Positions 38,870 through 48,390 of a stretch of DNA of 64,000 nucleotides are shown piece after piece. The notes under the pieces were generated by a model. The model did not search any database. It saw nothing but the letters and a program-made list of their open reading frames with translations, and was not told where the DNA came from. A program made the position numbers and the translations under genes. Source of the stretch: DASVTU01 sp036387415 (lineage in GTDB: Bacteria; Acidobacteriota; Blastocatellia; Pyrinomonadales; Pyrinomonadaceae). Positions within the stretch are counted from its first letter, which is position 1, and each line of letters starts with the position of its first letter. The stretch lies in the NCBI GenBank assembly GCA_036387415.1, contig DASVTU010000009.1, positions 1 to 64,000 on the forward strand, written 5' to 3'.

Positions 38870-39361
38870 TCAGAACTTGCCGTGCAGTCGGTTGTAGGTC
38901 GTGTGGAGGTCTTCGGGGAGGACGCGTGTTTCGCCGATGGTGGACATGAAATTGGCGTCGCCGTGCCAGCGGGGCATGATGTGAAGGTGGATGTGTTCGG
39001 CGACTCCGGCGCCGGCGGATTGGCCGAGATTCATGCCGAGATTGAAGCCGTGCGGGCGATAAATTTCGCGCAGGACGGTCTGTGCGCGTTTGGTTAAATC
39101 CATCAATTCGTCGGTTGTTTCTTTGGCGGCGGCGTCGAGTTCGGGCGTGTGTTCGTAGGGGACGATGAGGAGGTGGCCGCTGGTGTATGGATAGATGTTG
39201 AGGACGATGAAATTGAAGCGTGCGCGATGGACGACGAGCGTCTGTTGGTCATCGTCGGCATCACGGATGGAGCAAAAGACGCAGGAGGATGAGTAGCCGG
39301 TTTTTTCGCCGCTCGTACCCTTGATGTAATCGAAGCGCCACGGTGTCCACAGCCTATCCAC
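38870..39361 (-). CDS. HIT family protein (Ap4A phosphorylase/hydrolase-like)
   Basis: The 163-aa product has the histidine triad HIHLHIMP near residue 122. N-terminal CVFC supplies a zinc-ribbon-like half-site. The starting MDRLWTPWRFDYI is typical of the bacterial HIT group related to Ap4A phosphorylase. It would act on dinucleoside polyphosphates or AMP conjugates; the substrate is not known. GTG at 39361 appears to be the start. It lies downstream of the HU gene on the same strand. Confidence 0.88.
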   Translation of the reverse strand: MDRLWTPWRFDYIKGTSGEKTGYSSSCVFCSIRDADDDQQTLVVHRARFNFIVLNIYPYTSGHLLIVPYEHTPELDAAAKETTDELMDLTKRAQTVLREIYRPHGFNLGMNLGQSAGAGVAEHIHLHIMPRWHGDANFMSTIGETRVLPEDLHTTYNRLHGKF

Positions 39362-39392
39362 AAAAACTCACCCGCATGTTTCCGGCAAATAG

Positions 39393-39893
39393 TTAAAGAT
39401 TCGGCGCGTTGCTGCCGTCGCCTTCGTCTCCGGTGACGTTGCTACCGCTCACGCCGCCTTCGCTCGCGCTTACGGTCGAAGTTTCCGCCGTCGCGGTTGC
39501 TGTTTCAGGATTCGGCATTTCGTTAGTTGTTGACACGTTGGACGTTGCGGCGGTGGGATGCGTTATGGTGTTCGTGCCGCCTCCGGTCGCGGCGGACGAC
39601 CCACCGCCAGCAGCCGTGCTTTCGTTGATGAGTTCTTTTAACTCTTTGCCGGGCTTGAAGTAAGGCACGCGCTTGGCGGGAATATCAACGGGGTCGCCGG
39701 TCTTGGGGTTGCGCCCGCGACGCGCTCCGCGTTCGCGCACGCGAAAACTCCCGAAACCACGCAACTCAATCTTTTCGCCTTGATTGAGCGTGTCGATAAT
39801 GCTCTCAAAGACGATTTCGACCAACCGCTCCGCATCTTTTTTGGTCAACTCCGCCGCTTCCGCGACATCCTCAACCAACTCCGCTTTTGTCAT
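39393..39893 (-). CDS. HU/IHF family DNA-binding protein with long C-terminal tail
   Basis: The first 92 residues are a normal HU/IHF protein (MTKAELVEDVAEAAELTKKDAERLVE, IELRGFGSFRVRER, GRNPKTGDPVDIPAKRVPYFKPGKELK). About 74 further residues are Ser/Thr/Gly/Ala-rich and end acidic, which is unusual for HU (normally 90-100 aa). Nucleoid-associated DNA bending is the family role. The start at 39893 is chosen because GAGGTGATA lies upstream and the family begins at MTK. It is 257 bases from rpsA, which lies upstream. Confidence 0.92.
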   Translation of the reverse strand: MTKAELVEDVAEAAELTKKDAERLVEIVFESIIDTLNQGEKIELRGFGSFRVRERGARRGRNPKTGDPVDIPAKRVPYFKPGKELKELINESTAAGGGSSAATGGGTNTITHPTAATSNVSTTNEMPNPETATATAETSTVSASEGGVSGSNVTGDEGDGSNAPNL

Positions 39894-40081
39894 ACGGTTA
39901 TCACCTCGCTCCGAACAGGGCACGATGGCCTCAACGACCCGACAGGTCAAAAGAATTTAATCCAAACTCCAATGCAGTAGGCAGTAAATTAACAGAAACA
40001 GGCAAACTCTAGCAAGAAGAATTCCTTACTAAACAATAGCTTAGAGGTTTTTCGGCGACGCGCGGGTGGTGGCCCAAAAGC

Positions 40082-40127
40082 AACGCCCCGCGCTTGAGTC
40101 TCGCTTGAGAATCACGCGCGGGGCGTT
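40082..40127. terminator. hairpin terminator after rpsA
   Basis: A perfect 12-bp G/C-rich stem (AACGCCCCGCGC with its complement, 40082-40093 and 40116-40127) lies 24 bases past the rpsA stop. A short T-rich tract (GCTTTTGG) follows on the minus strand. The gap 39894-40150 holds nothing else apart from this hairpin and the HU ribosome site. Confidence 0.75.
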
Positions 40128-40150
40128 TGTTCGATAAACCGGGGTGTCGA

Positions 40151-42154
40151 TTAGCGGTCGCCGTCGTCGTCGCTGTCGCCACCACCCTCGCTACTGCCGC
40201 CGCCGCTACTGCCGCCTGACGAGGCGAGTCCGCCGAGGCCAGCCAATTCGCCCAGTGACGCCATGCCGCCGCCCGCTTCCGTCGAATAGCTCTTGGTGTC
40301 AACTGTGGGTTCGTCGTGCTTGGCGGCGCGAGCCGAGAGGCCAATCTTCTTCGACTCCTGCTCGATGCGGAGGATACGGAATTCCATCTCCTGCCCGATT
40401 TGTGCAACGTCTTCTGGCTTCTCCACGCGCTCGTCCGATAGTTCCGAGACGTGACACAAACCTTCCAGCCCTTCCGCCAGTTCGACGAATGCGCCGAAAT
40501 TAGCGAAACGCGTGATTTTGCCATGCACGATGTCGCCCGGCTTGTGTTCGTTGATGAATCTATCCCACGCGCTCGGCTCGGTGTCCTTGATGGAGAGCGA
40601 AAGACGACGGTTTTCCGTGTCAATGTTGGTGATGACAGCTTCTATCTCCTGCCCCTTCTTCAACACTTCGCCTGGATGCTTGATGCGTTTGTTCCACGAA
40701 ATATCCGAGACGTGGACGAGTCCGTCAACACCGTCTTCAACTTCGATGAACGCGCCGAAGTCCGTCAGATTGCGGACGCGACCCGCGACCCGCGTGCCGA
40801 TTTGATAACGGTCGCGCAGAGTTGCCCAGGGATTCGCCTGTACCTGCTTCATGCCGAGACTGATGCGTCGCGCCTTCGGGTCAACACCCAAGACTTCGAC
40901 ATCCACCTCCTCGCCGACGTTGACGAGTTTCGACGGATGCTTCATCCGCTTCGACCAACTCATCTCCGTAACGTGCACTAAGCCTTCAACGCCCGCTTCG
41001 AGTTCGATAAACGCGCCGTAGTCCGTCACGCTCGCTACCACGCCCTTGACGCGCCCGCCAATCGGGAAACGTTCCTCGACCGATTCCCACGGGTCGGGCA
41101 ACAGTTGCTTGTAGCCGAGCGAGACGCGTTCGCGCTCTTTGTCGAACTTCATGACCTTGACCTGCACCGTCTCGCCAACCTTGAAGAGTTCCGCAGGATT
41201 CTGCAAACGTCCCCAGGACATGTCTGTGACATGCAAGAGGCCGTCGATGCCGCCGAGGTCAACGAACGCGCCGTAGTCGGTCAAGTTCTTAATCTGACCT
41301 TCGACGATGATGCTCTCTTCGAGTTGGTCGAGCGTCTCGCCCTTCTTGCCTTCGTTCTTCTCTTCGAGCATCGCCTTGCGCGAGAGCACGACGTTGGAAC
41401 GCTTGCGATTCAGCTTGATGACTTTGGCCTCAATCTCCTGATTCCGCAACGCTTCCAGATTACGCACGGGGCGCACGTCAACCTGCGAACCGGGCAAGAA
41501 AGCTGCCACGCCGTCCACATCCACGCGCAAACCGCCCTTGACACGCTCTACGATGCGTCCCTTGACGGGCGTGTTGTCGCGGTAAGCCTGCTCCAACACG
41601 TCCCACGCGCGCATCCGCACGGCGTCGGCGCGCGACAGAATGGGCACGCCTTCCTGCGACTCCATGCTCTTGATGAGCACTTCTACTTCGTCGCCCGGTT
41701 TGACCGTCATCGTGCCGTTTTCGACGAACTCTTCCTGATTGACGATGCCTTCGGATTTGAAACCGAAATCAATGACCACGCCGCGTTCGGTGATGCCGAT
41801 GACGGTGCCGCGCACGACCGAGCCTTCCTGAAAGGCAGCCTGTTCCTGCTCGTACTGGTCGAGCATCGCTCCGAAATCGAAGTCGCCGCCGCTGCGTCCT
41901 CCGTCTTCATCGTCGTCATCATCATCGGACGACGACGAACGCACCGACTGTGCGGCGACGGGCGGCGCGGAGGGAGCTTTGGAAGCGGCTGCGGAAGAGG
42001 TGGCTGAGGAAGAACCCGTAGCGGCTGCGGCCACCGGCTCGGCGTTCGTCGCGTCGGGCGCGTCGGTGGCGTTGTTGGTGGTCGAAGCGTCGTTGGTCTG
42101 GGATTGATTGGTGGCGGCGTCGCCATCAATCGGATTGTTATTTTCGGTGGACAT
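40151..42154 (-). CDS. rpsA: 30S ribosomal protein S1
   Basis: The 667-aa product has six S1 domains from about residue 108 to 605, for example GSVVRGTVIGITERGVVIDFG, GQIKNLTDYGAFVDLGGIDGLLHVTDMSW and GTRVAGRVRNLTDFGAFIEVEDGVDGLVHVSD. Domains 3-6 are the closely similar RNA-binding ones. The first 105 residues are Asn/Ala/Ser/Asp-rich and the last 55 Gly/Ser/Asp-rich, both presumably disordered and longer than in E. coli S1. AGGAG lies 7 bases before the ATG. A promoter candidate is about 300 bases upstream. Confidence 0.96.
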   Translation of the reverse strand: MSTENNNPIDGDAATNQSQTNDASTTNNATDAPDATNAEPVAAAATGSSSATSSAAASKAPSAPPVAAQSVRSSSSDDDDDDEDGGRSGGDFDFGAMLDQYEQEQAAFQEGSVVRGTVIGITERGVVIDFGFKSEGIVNQEEFVENGTMTVKPGDEVEVLIKSMESQEGVPILSRADAVRMRAWDVLEQAYRDNTPVKGRIVERVKGGLRVDVDGVAAFLPGSQVDVRPVRNLEALRNQEIEAKVIKLNRKRSNVVLSRKAMLEEKNEGKKGETLDQLEESIIVEGQIKNLTDYGAFVDLGGIDGLLHVTDMSWGRLQNPAELFKVGETVQVKVMKFDKERERVSLGYKQLLPDPWESVEERFPIGGRVKGVVASVTDYGAFIELEAGVEGLVHVTEMSWSKRMKHPSKLVNVGEEVDVEVLGVDPKARRISLGMKQVQANPWATLRDRYQIGTRVAGRVRNLTDFGAFIEVEDGVDGLVHVSDISWNKRIKHPGEVLKKGQEIEAVITNIDTENRRLSLSIKDTEPSAWDRFINEHKPGDIVHGKITRFANFGAFVELAEGLEGLCHVSELSDERVEKPEDVAQIGQEMEFRILRIEQESKKIGLSARAAKHDEPTVDTKSYSTEAGGGMASLGELAGLGGLASSGGSSGGGSSEGGGDSDDDGDR

Positions 42155-42589
42155 GCAAACTCCTGTCGGACTCCTCTGGAAATTTCGGCGCGTCTAGAGA
42201 GCATTTCGCGCCATACCCGGCCTCGAACATCCATTCCTACTCAACCGCGACGGGTGAGACGCCCAGAGCGTTTGGCATAGTTCTGTTCAAATACATTACT
42301 GCTGCTTGGTGATTGGACGAATGGAAAGATTCTGAGGCGGGGACGCTGCGAGCCGTTTTGAAATCGGAAAAGGAGGCGATTAAAGTTTTCGAATTCCATA
42401 GTGCCCGTGGATCACCCGCGTGATCCGCCCATCACCGGCCATGTGACCAGGTAGGGGGGCAATTTACACGCCTGATTGATGATGTGTCAAGGCGTAACGC
42501 GACATAAAGATAATATTATGCAGCAATTGGGGGGACTCAGACACAAGGGCACCGACGCCTGATGCAAGAATTTTGCATGAACCAGACAC
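42155..42589 (-). other. rpsA leader and promoter region, no gene
   Basis: This region is the probable 5' leader of rpsA. A promoter candidate lies at 42461-42490. Inside the leader there is a small palindrome GGATCACGCGGGTGATCC (42409-42426). Leader-mediated autoregulation is possible, as is known for S1 elsewhere, but nothing conclusive is seen. Confidence 0.5.
42461..42490 (-). promoter_or_regulatory. rpsA promoter candidate
   Basis: On the minus strand TTGACA (42485-42490) is followed by an 18-base spacer and TAAATT (42461-42466). Transcription would begin near 42454, giving a leader of about 300 bases. Confidence 0.6.
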
Positions 42590-42633
42590 CAAAGCGGCGA
42601 CCATGAGAATCGATTCTCACGGTCGCCGCTTTG
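42590..42633. terminator. long hairpin after the BNR-repeat protein gene
   Basis: A 20-bp near-perfect stem (AAAGCGGCGACC...GAGAAT with its complement) has a 2-base loop. It lies 67 bases past the stop of the gene at 42701. The T-run is weak, but the position fits a terminator. Confidence 0.7.
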
Positions 42634-42700
42634 CTGATTTTAGAGGTTACTTTGACGGTAAATTTTGTCGTTTCGCCTGCGGTCGCCGCTCAAGATGCTT

Positions 42701-45169
42701 TCATTTATTGGAACCGTCCACGGTCGGTGTCGTGGCGGTCGGGGCGACGGCGGTGCTGCTGGCGGCGTCGCGTCGTGCGACGTAGACGCCCGCCGAATGA
42801 GAGCCGACGAAAATCTTGGAGGGGTCGCGCGAGTCGAGCGCGAGCGCCCAGACGCGTCGGCTCGGCAGCGTCGGGTCAACGCGTCGCCACGTCATGCCCG
42901 CATCCGTCGAACGAAACACTCCGCCGCCCTTCTCCCACGCATCGCCGACAAAAATTTCGTCGGTGTTCTGGTGGTTGATGAGGACGCTCGTATAACTGCC
43001 GAGCGGAAGATTGCCGCCGCGACGCAACCAACGCTGACCGCCATCCTGCGACATGTAAAAGGTTTGCGTCGTGCCGACATAGACGCGTTCGGGGCGTTGC
43101 GGGTCTTGCTCGATGACGTTAATCGGGGCCGCCGTCGGGATGCCCGTCAACTGTTGCCACGTCGCACCCGCGTCGCGCGAGACGAGTACGCCCGCCGTCG
43201 CCGTGCCGACGAAGATGGTTTGCGGGTCTTTCGCCGTCGTTGAAATGCAGAGCGTGCGCGAATCGAGGCCGTTGCCGTAGAGAATTCTTTCCCATCCGAG
43301 CGCGGGGTCGTAACTGCGAAAGAGTCCGGCGTTGGTGGCGGCGATGATGCCGTGTCGCCCATCGCGTTGGTCGTAGGTGTGCGTGAGCGCGTTGATGGTC
43401 TCGGTCAAAATAACGGGCGCATTCTGCAAGGCTTGTGCGCCGCCGGAAGTTTGCATGCCACCGCCGAGGCCGAGCGCGTTGAGCGTCGCTTCGTCAAACT
43501 TACCTGAGACGGGGATGCCCTTCACAGTCTGAAACTTCCTGAGCGCGGTGACGGTGCGCGTGCCCGCCACGCCGTCGGGCGTGCCGACATTGTAGCCCGC
43601 AACGTTGAGCGCCTCCTGCGCGCGTTTGACCGATTCGTCGGGACGCGCCGCGGCGGCTGCGCTTGCTGCCGATGCTGCTGCGGCGGCAGCGCGTACCGTG
43701 CCCGGTTCAGGCTGTGCGACAGCGGCGCGGCTCGTCGTTGTCGTGCCGCGACGACCGCGAGTTGTTTTCTTCTTCGGCTCAGGCTTAGGCTTAGGCGCAT
43801 TTATCGACGCCCAAGATGTGCCACGGTCGGTCGAAACGTAGAGGCCGAGATTTGTTCCGAGATAGATTAAATTCCCGTCTGTGCTGTCTTGCAGAATCGA
43901 ATAGGCAATCAAGCGACCCGGCATGCTCTTGGTCGAAGGCTGCCACGTCTCGCCGCCATCATTGCTCACGTAGAAATAGCCGCCGCCCGTGGCGGTGTTG
44001 ATGGTGGTGGCGTAGATGCGTCCGGGTTGTTCGCGGTCGGGCAGGATGAAATAGGCACGCCGACCGCTATAACCATCATTGCTCGGTAGGAAACTGCGTC
44101 CGCCGTCGCGCGAAATCATCACGCCATAGTTGTTGGTGCCGATGTAGACCGTCTGCGGATTCTTCGGATGCACGGCGATGGCGTTGACCTCGAAACTCTG
44201 TCGGCTGGTCGTGACGCGCCAGTCGTTGCCGCCGTTGGCTGAGAGCCAGAAGCCTTCGGTCGTGCCCGCAAAGATGAGTTGGGGATTGACTGGATGCTGC
44301 ACGATGGCACGTGTGCGGCGTGACTGCGACGGAATTCCGTTGACCTTGCGCCAATTGGCTCCGGCATTCTTGGTTTCATAAATGCCGCTACAAGCCGACG
44401 CGATGATGTGGTCGGGGTTACGCTCGTCGAGTTCGATGGCGAATACGTCGGAGTCGTCGATGATGCCGGTTTTGATGGCCGTCCACGTTTGCCCGTTGTC
44501 GGTGGTCTTGAAGGGCAAATGCCACGTTCCGGCGTAAATCACCTTGTCGTCGCGCGGGTCAACCGCCAGCGATTCGACATTGGTGTTGGTCATTCCCGTA
44601 TTCTGCAATTTCACCCACGAATCGCCCGCGTCGTCCGAACGATAGACACCGTTATTCGTCCCGACGAGCAAAACATCCTGACTCGCCGACGACTGCGTGA
44701 GCGAATGAATCGCTTCGGCTCTGAGTTCGCGCGCTTCGCGCCACGTCGCGCCGCCGTCGGTCGTTTTGAAGAAGCCGCCCGGCTCTTTGTGTCGATGCGC
44801 GGCGGCATAGATGATGAGCGAATTGCGCGGGTCCACAATCAGATTGTCGATGTAGAGGCCGGGGCGATTGAAGCCCGCGAGTCGCTCCCAACGCTGCCCG
44901 CCGTTGACGGAGAGATAAATCTGCCCGTCGAGCGTGCCGAGATAGAGACGCTGCGGGTCTTGCGGGTCGATGACGAGCGAACGCACGTCGCCGCCCATCG
45001 GCCCTGTAACTTCCCATTCAAACGGCACCTGCGCCGCATTGGCCTCCTCCTCGCCGTCCGTTGCTGCCGCAACAACAGCCGGAACCGAGCCATACAGCGA
45101 CACGACGAGCGCGAAAAGAACAAGCAGAGAGTAAAAGCGTCGGGTTTGTTGAATCATGAATCTTCGCAT
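42701..45169 (-). CDS. exported BNR/sortilin-like propeller protein with inserted peptidoglycan-binding domain
   Basis: The 822-aa product has a signal peptide (about residues 10-35). Many BNR/sortilin-type repeats follow at about 50-455 and 600-805, with motifs such as SVNGGQRWERL, KTTDGGATWREA and SDDAGDSWVKL. Between them lies a Lys/Arg/Ala-rich linker (about 455-507) and a PG_binding_1 domain (about 510-570; VKRAQEALNVAGYNVGTPDGVAGTRTVTALRKFQ). The propellers would be outside the cytoplasm and the PG domain anchors it to the wall. Enzyme activity is not apparent. The ORF is intact. Confidence 0.8.
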   Translation of the reverse strand: MRRFMIQQTRRFYSLLVLFALVVSLYGSVPAVVAAATDGEEEANAAQVPFEWEVTGPMGGDVRSLVIDPQDPQRLYLGTLDGQIYLSVNGGQRWERLAGFNRPGLYIDNLIVDPRNSLIIYAAAHRHKEPGGFFKTTDGGATWREARELRAEAIHSLTQSSASQDVLLVGTNNGVYRSDDAGDSWVKLQNTGMTNTNVESLAVDPRDDKVIYAGTWHLPFKTTDNGQTWTAIKTGIIDDSDVFAIELDERNPDHIIASACSGIYETKNAGANWRKVNGIPSQSRRTRAIVQHPVNPQLIFAGTTEGFWLSANGGNDWRVTTSRQSFEVNAIAVHPKNPQTVYIGTNNYGVMISRDGGRSFLPSNDGYSGRRAYFILPDREQPGRIYATTINTATGGGYFYVSNDGGETWQPSTKSMPGRLIAYSILQDSTDGNLIYLGTNLGLYVSTDRGTSWASINAPKPKPEPKKKTTRGRRGTTTTSRAAVAQPEPGTVRAAAAAASAASAAAAARPDESVKRAQEALNVAGYNVGTPDGVAGTRTVTALRKFQTVKGIPVSGKFDEATLNALGLGGGMQTSGGAQALQNAPVILTETINALTHTYDQRDGRHGIIAATNAGLFRSYDPALGWERILYGNGLDSRTLCISTTAKDPQTIFVGTATAGVLVSRDAGATWQQLTGIPTAAPINVIEQDPQRPERVYVGTTQTFYMSQDGGQRWLRRGGNLPLGSYTSVLINHQNTDEIFVGDAWEKGGGVFRSTDAGMTWRRVDPTLPSRRVWALALDSRDPSKIFVGSHSAGVYVARRDAASSTAVAPTATTPTVDGSNK

Positions 45170-45440
45170 CTTTATCTCAAAAAATTTGTGAACGCTGCGC
45201 GAGGCGCGAGCGCCGGAAACTCAATTTTATTGTACGGGTTAATTCATCTGACGACAAAGGAGAGCGAAACGTCTCCCGTAGGATGCCTCGGACGGCGGGC
45301 GCGGTTGTACGCTCAAACGCACGCCAAGCGGCGTCGCACAAAGCGAAGCGGGCGATGTTTCTTTTGACGGAAACATCGCCCGCATTCGGTAAGGGTCGCG
45401 ACTGTCACCGAAGCGATAGACGCGAGCGTTTCTTTAACGT
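45170..45440. other. 271-base gap with one hairpin
   Basis: A 13-bp stem-loop at 45348-45383 (GCGGGCGATGTTT with its complement) lies about 60 bases past the stop of the OmpA-domain gene and is its likely terminator. No gene or clear promoter is seen in the rest. Confidence 0.55.
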
Positions 45441-47942
45441 TTAGTCGCGGCGTCCGCGGCGCGGGCGACGACGACGCGGAGTCGGCGCCGTCTGCACCTC
45501 GCTGGCATCAACCGTCGGGCTGGCGGTCGGCGGGGTTGCACCCGTCGGCACGATCCAAAGCTCGACCGTTAACTCCTCACGGTAACCACCGTCGATGGTC
45601 GTAATGCGACCAGCTTCGATGCCGCGCTCGTTGACTAGGTAGTCGCGTGCACGGTCGGCGCGCGCCTGAGCCTCACCTGCACGACCACGGCGTCCGCCGT
45701 AGCCGATGATGACGCCCTGCGAACCCGGCTCGTTCTGCAACGCCACGGCGAAGTTGTCGAGACGTGCTTTCTCATCGTTGAAGCGGATGTTGCCGTACTC
45801 GTCAAACTTACGTGGGTTGGCAGGCGCGGCCAGCACGGACGTGGTGCAGCTATTGGAAGCTCTGCACTCCGCTCCGTAGCCGCCGACATCCACCGTCGCC
45901 GTCACGGTTTGACCGCCGATTCCGGTCGTATCAACCGTAATCGAGGACGTGCCTTGACCGCTGGTGATGGTGCCAGCCGAGACTGACCAGTTGAAGGTCG
46001 GTGTAACGCTCGTATCGCCACCTTCGACCGAGGCGGTGAAGGTAATCGGCGAGCCGACGGGCACCGAATCCGGACAACTGACTCTGACCGTCGGGCAAAC
46101 CACCGGGATCTCTTCGCAGATGCAACGGTCAACCGTCACGGTGGTCGATGAGAAGGCGACGCAGCCGCAGCCGTCATCAACTTCCACCGTCACCGTGTAG
46201 GTGCCGGGCTGTGCGCCTGAGAGGTCAAGCGTAGCGTTCGGGCCGTCGCCGACAATGCGCCCGCCAGTCGTCGAGTACGTGTAGAGCAACGTATCGCCGT
46301 CTGGGTCGGTCGCGTTGGCTGCGAGCGAAACCGATGTGCTTGAACCCGAGCCTTCGCACGGAGCCGGACGCTGTCCGGGGCCGCACTCGGCAGGCAGGAG
46401 CACTCTGGACGAAGAAGCCGTCAGATTTACGACGGGCGGCTGGTTCGGCAGAACTGCGGGCGCACGCTCGTTGCGATGTCCGGCAAAGAACTGGAACATG
46501 AAGCCGTGCGGGTCGCGAGATTCATCGAAGCCGCGCGGAAAGTCTTGTTCACCGCCGAAGAGGCGCTCACCCTGCTGGTTAAGATGGGCGCGATAAGCTG
46601 CCGTGAAGCCCATCCAACGACGCGGGAAGATACGCACACCGCCGAGGAAATCGACGGGATTATTCGGGAACGCGTTCGGTGTGCGTCCGCCGACGTAGTG
46701 CACTGTCTTCATTTCCACGATTGGCTGGAAGTGCTCGTTAATCGGGAAATCGAAACCGATGCCGGAGATGAATTCATCGGGACGGTCGAGCAAGATGACA
46801 TCGCCGCCGCCGAAGGCGTCTGACTTCGGATTGCTGTTCAGGAAGTAGCCGAAATTGACGGCCATATGAACCGAACGGCTCAGGCGTCCGCCGACCACAC
46901 CGAACAGACCGAAGTCGCCGATGTCGCCGCCGGGGCTGGCGCCGCGCTGCAACTGGTTGAAGCCGTCAGCGTCGTCCGCTTTATCTAGATAGAAGCGGTA
47001 CATCGGAATCAGGTTGACGCTCAAGGGATTATTCGGGCCCGTCAAGCGGATGTTCGCGCCGATGGTATGCGTGTTGAACGCCGACTCGCCGTACAGACGA
47101 TTGATAAACGGCGCGTCCGGCAAGTAGACAGGCGCTTGCGTGAACGTATCCGGCACGATCAAGGCTTGGAACGTCAGGTTGGCCGGAATGGTTCGGGTCG
47201 AGAGCACGATGCCCGGCAGGATGGAGCCGAAAACCGAGCCGACGCCGGGGAAGTTGCCCGCCGCGCCGAAATGACCGCCACCGCCACCGCTCGCACTGCC
47301 TAGACGGCTGGTGAACGGCGGAGCGATGTTGTTGCCCGTCAGACCGAGGTTGGGGCCGACGCCGCCAACGAACGGAAACTGGACGAACGGTTGACCACCC
47401 AGGAAGAACGAGCGTTGCGCTCCGGTTGAACCGGCGTTGACGCAGCCCGGACAGAAGGCCGGACGGAAAATTGCGCCGGCTGGAATGGTCGTGCCGCTCA
47501 CCCTCTCAGGTGCGAGAATAATGGCAGGGCCGCTGCCAAGAATGCCCGCGCCGAAGAACAGTTGTGAGTTCGGCAGGTAGAAGCTTGACAGATTACGCGG
47601 GTTATTAACTTTGACTCCGCGATAAGCGTCAGTGTTATAGAAAAGCTCAAGATAGTCGGAAAGACCAACCTGGAAGCTGACCGGAACTTCGACAATATCC
47701 ACGTTGCCTGGGTCGCGGTCATAGTTGCTATAAGCAACGCTGAAAGTGAACTCTCCCTTGCGTAGGGTTTGACCATCATAGATGGTAAAGAGTCCGGTAG
47801 GCCCACCAGGTGAGCCGCCTGTGCCAACGGTTGGAGCGATGTTTCGTGGGTCATTCTCCTGCCGTAACGTTTGGGCTGATACTGCGGCACACAGCACCAA
47901 CATTGCGAGCGCAAAGACGAGCGCTCTTCTCGCGAGTCTCAT
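45441..47942 (-). CDS. large outer-membrane protein with Ig/PKD-like repeats and OmpA-type C-terminus
   Basis: The 833-aa product has a signal peptide (about 1-23, ending VSAQ). A long beta-rich region follows (about 30-530) that resembles an outer-membrane barrel. Two Ig/PKD-like domains lie at about 545-645 and 655-740 (NATDPDGDTLLYTYSTTGG and FNWSVSAGTITSGQG), with a Cys cluster CGCVAF...CICEEIP between them. The end is an OmpA-like domain (about 750-815; NFAVALQNEPGSQGVIIGYGG) with an Arg-rich tail. It probably links outer membrane and peptidoglycan. AGGAGGA precedes the ATG at 47942. Confidence 0.78.
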   Translation of the reverse strand: MRLARRALVFALAMLVLCAAVSAQTLRQENDPRNIAPTVGTGGSPGGPTGLFTIYDGQTLRKGEFTFSVAYSNYDRDPGNVDIVEVPVSFQVGLSDYLELFYNTDAYRGVKVNNPRNLSSFYLPNSQLFFGAGILGSGPAIILAPERVSGTTIPAGAIFRPAFCPGCVNAGSTGAQRSFFLGGQPFVQFPFVGGVGPNLGLTGNNIAPPFTSRLGSASGGGGGHFGAAGNFPGVGSVFGSILPGIVLSTRTIPANLTFQALIVPDTFTQAPVYLPDAPFINRLYGESAFNTHTIGANIRLTGPNNPLSVNLIPMYRFYLDKADDADGFNQLQRGASPGGDIGDFGLFGVVGGRLSRSVHMAVNFGYFLNSNPKSDAFGGGDVILLDRPDEFISGIGFDFPINEHFQPIVEMKTVHYVGGRTPNAFPNNPVDFLGGVRIFPRRWMGFTAAYRAHLNQQGERLFGGEQDFPRGFDESRDPHGFMFQFFAGHRNERAPAVLPNQPPVVNLTASSSRVLLPAECGPGQRPAPCEGSGSSTSVSLAANATDPDGDTLLYTYSTTGGRIVGDGPNATLDLSGAQPGTYTVTVEVDDGCGCVAFSSTTVTVDRCICEEIPVVCPTVRVSCPDSVPVGSPITFTASVEGGDTSVTPTFNWSVSAGTITSGQGTSSITVDTTGIGGQTVTATVDVGGYGAECRASNSCTTSVLAAPANPRKFDEYGNIRFNDEKARLDNFAVALQNEPGSQGVIIGYGGRRGRAGEAQARADRARDYLVNERGIEAGRITTIDGGYREELTVELWIVPTGATPPTASPTVDASEVQTAPTPRRRRPRRGRRD

Positions 47943-48390
47943 CGCATTCCTCCTGCGAAATGAGTTTATAATTTTGCGGAAGGGGGCGACCGTGCTTTCC
48001 AGACTGGCCGGACGACGCGGACGCTCCAACTACAAGCGTACAAACACAAAAGTCAAAAGTAGAACTGCTACCGCCCTCGACCGAAAACGTCTTGTAGATG
48101 GAGCGGAGCAGCGAGAGGAGCCGAACACTTCACGGTGCTCGCGGGCGCTGAAAACTGCCTCTTCGCGCCTCTCAACTGTAAACTGTCTAATTGCGTGGGG
48201 CGTTAATGCTTATACGAAAACAAGCACGCCACTGTCAACAACGGGAGTTTGGCTGGTGCGGGCAGGTCGGCGTCTCGGGCACAAAAACGACTCTCCCCCT
48301 CCCTACCAAATTCCGCCAGACCATACTCTACATTCGCGCGGAAATCAAGACTTTTTCTGTACTTAGCGCGAAAAAACCAACACTTTTTTA
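47943..48390. other. 448-base intergenic region, promoter-bearing
   Basis: No gene is supported. It holds a good promoter candidate for the OmpA-domain gene (48209-48238) and a weaker one (48320-48348). A short run of 7-bp words (CAACTGT, AAACTGT; 48171-48186) has no visible partner arm and may be half of a decayed element. Confidence 0.5.
48209..48238 (-). promoter_or_regulatory. promoter of the OmpA-domain gene
   Basis: On the minus strand TTGACA (48233-48238) is followed by an 18-base spacer and TATAAG (48209-48214). It gives a leader of about 260 bases. A second candidate lies further upstream (TTGATT at 48343-48348 and TATGGT at 48320-48325, spacing 17). Confidence 0.6.

Noticed and set aside
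42573..42785. Short plus-strand frame overlapping the hairpin after the BNR-repeat gene
   Set aside because: It translates the terminator hairpin and the end of the opposite gene; no coding support.
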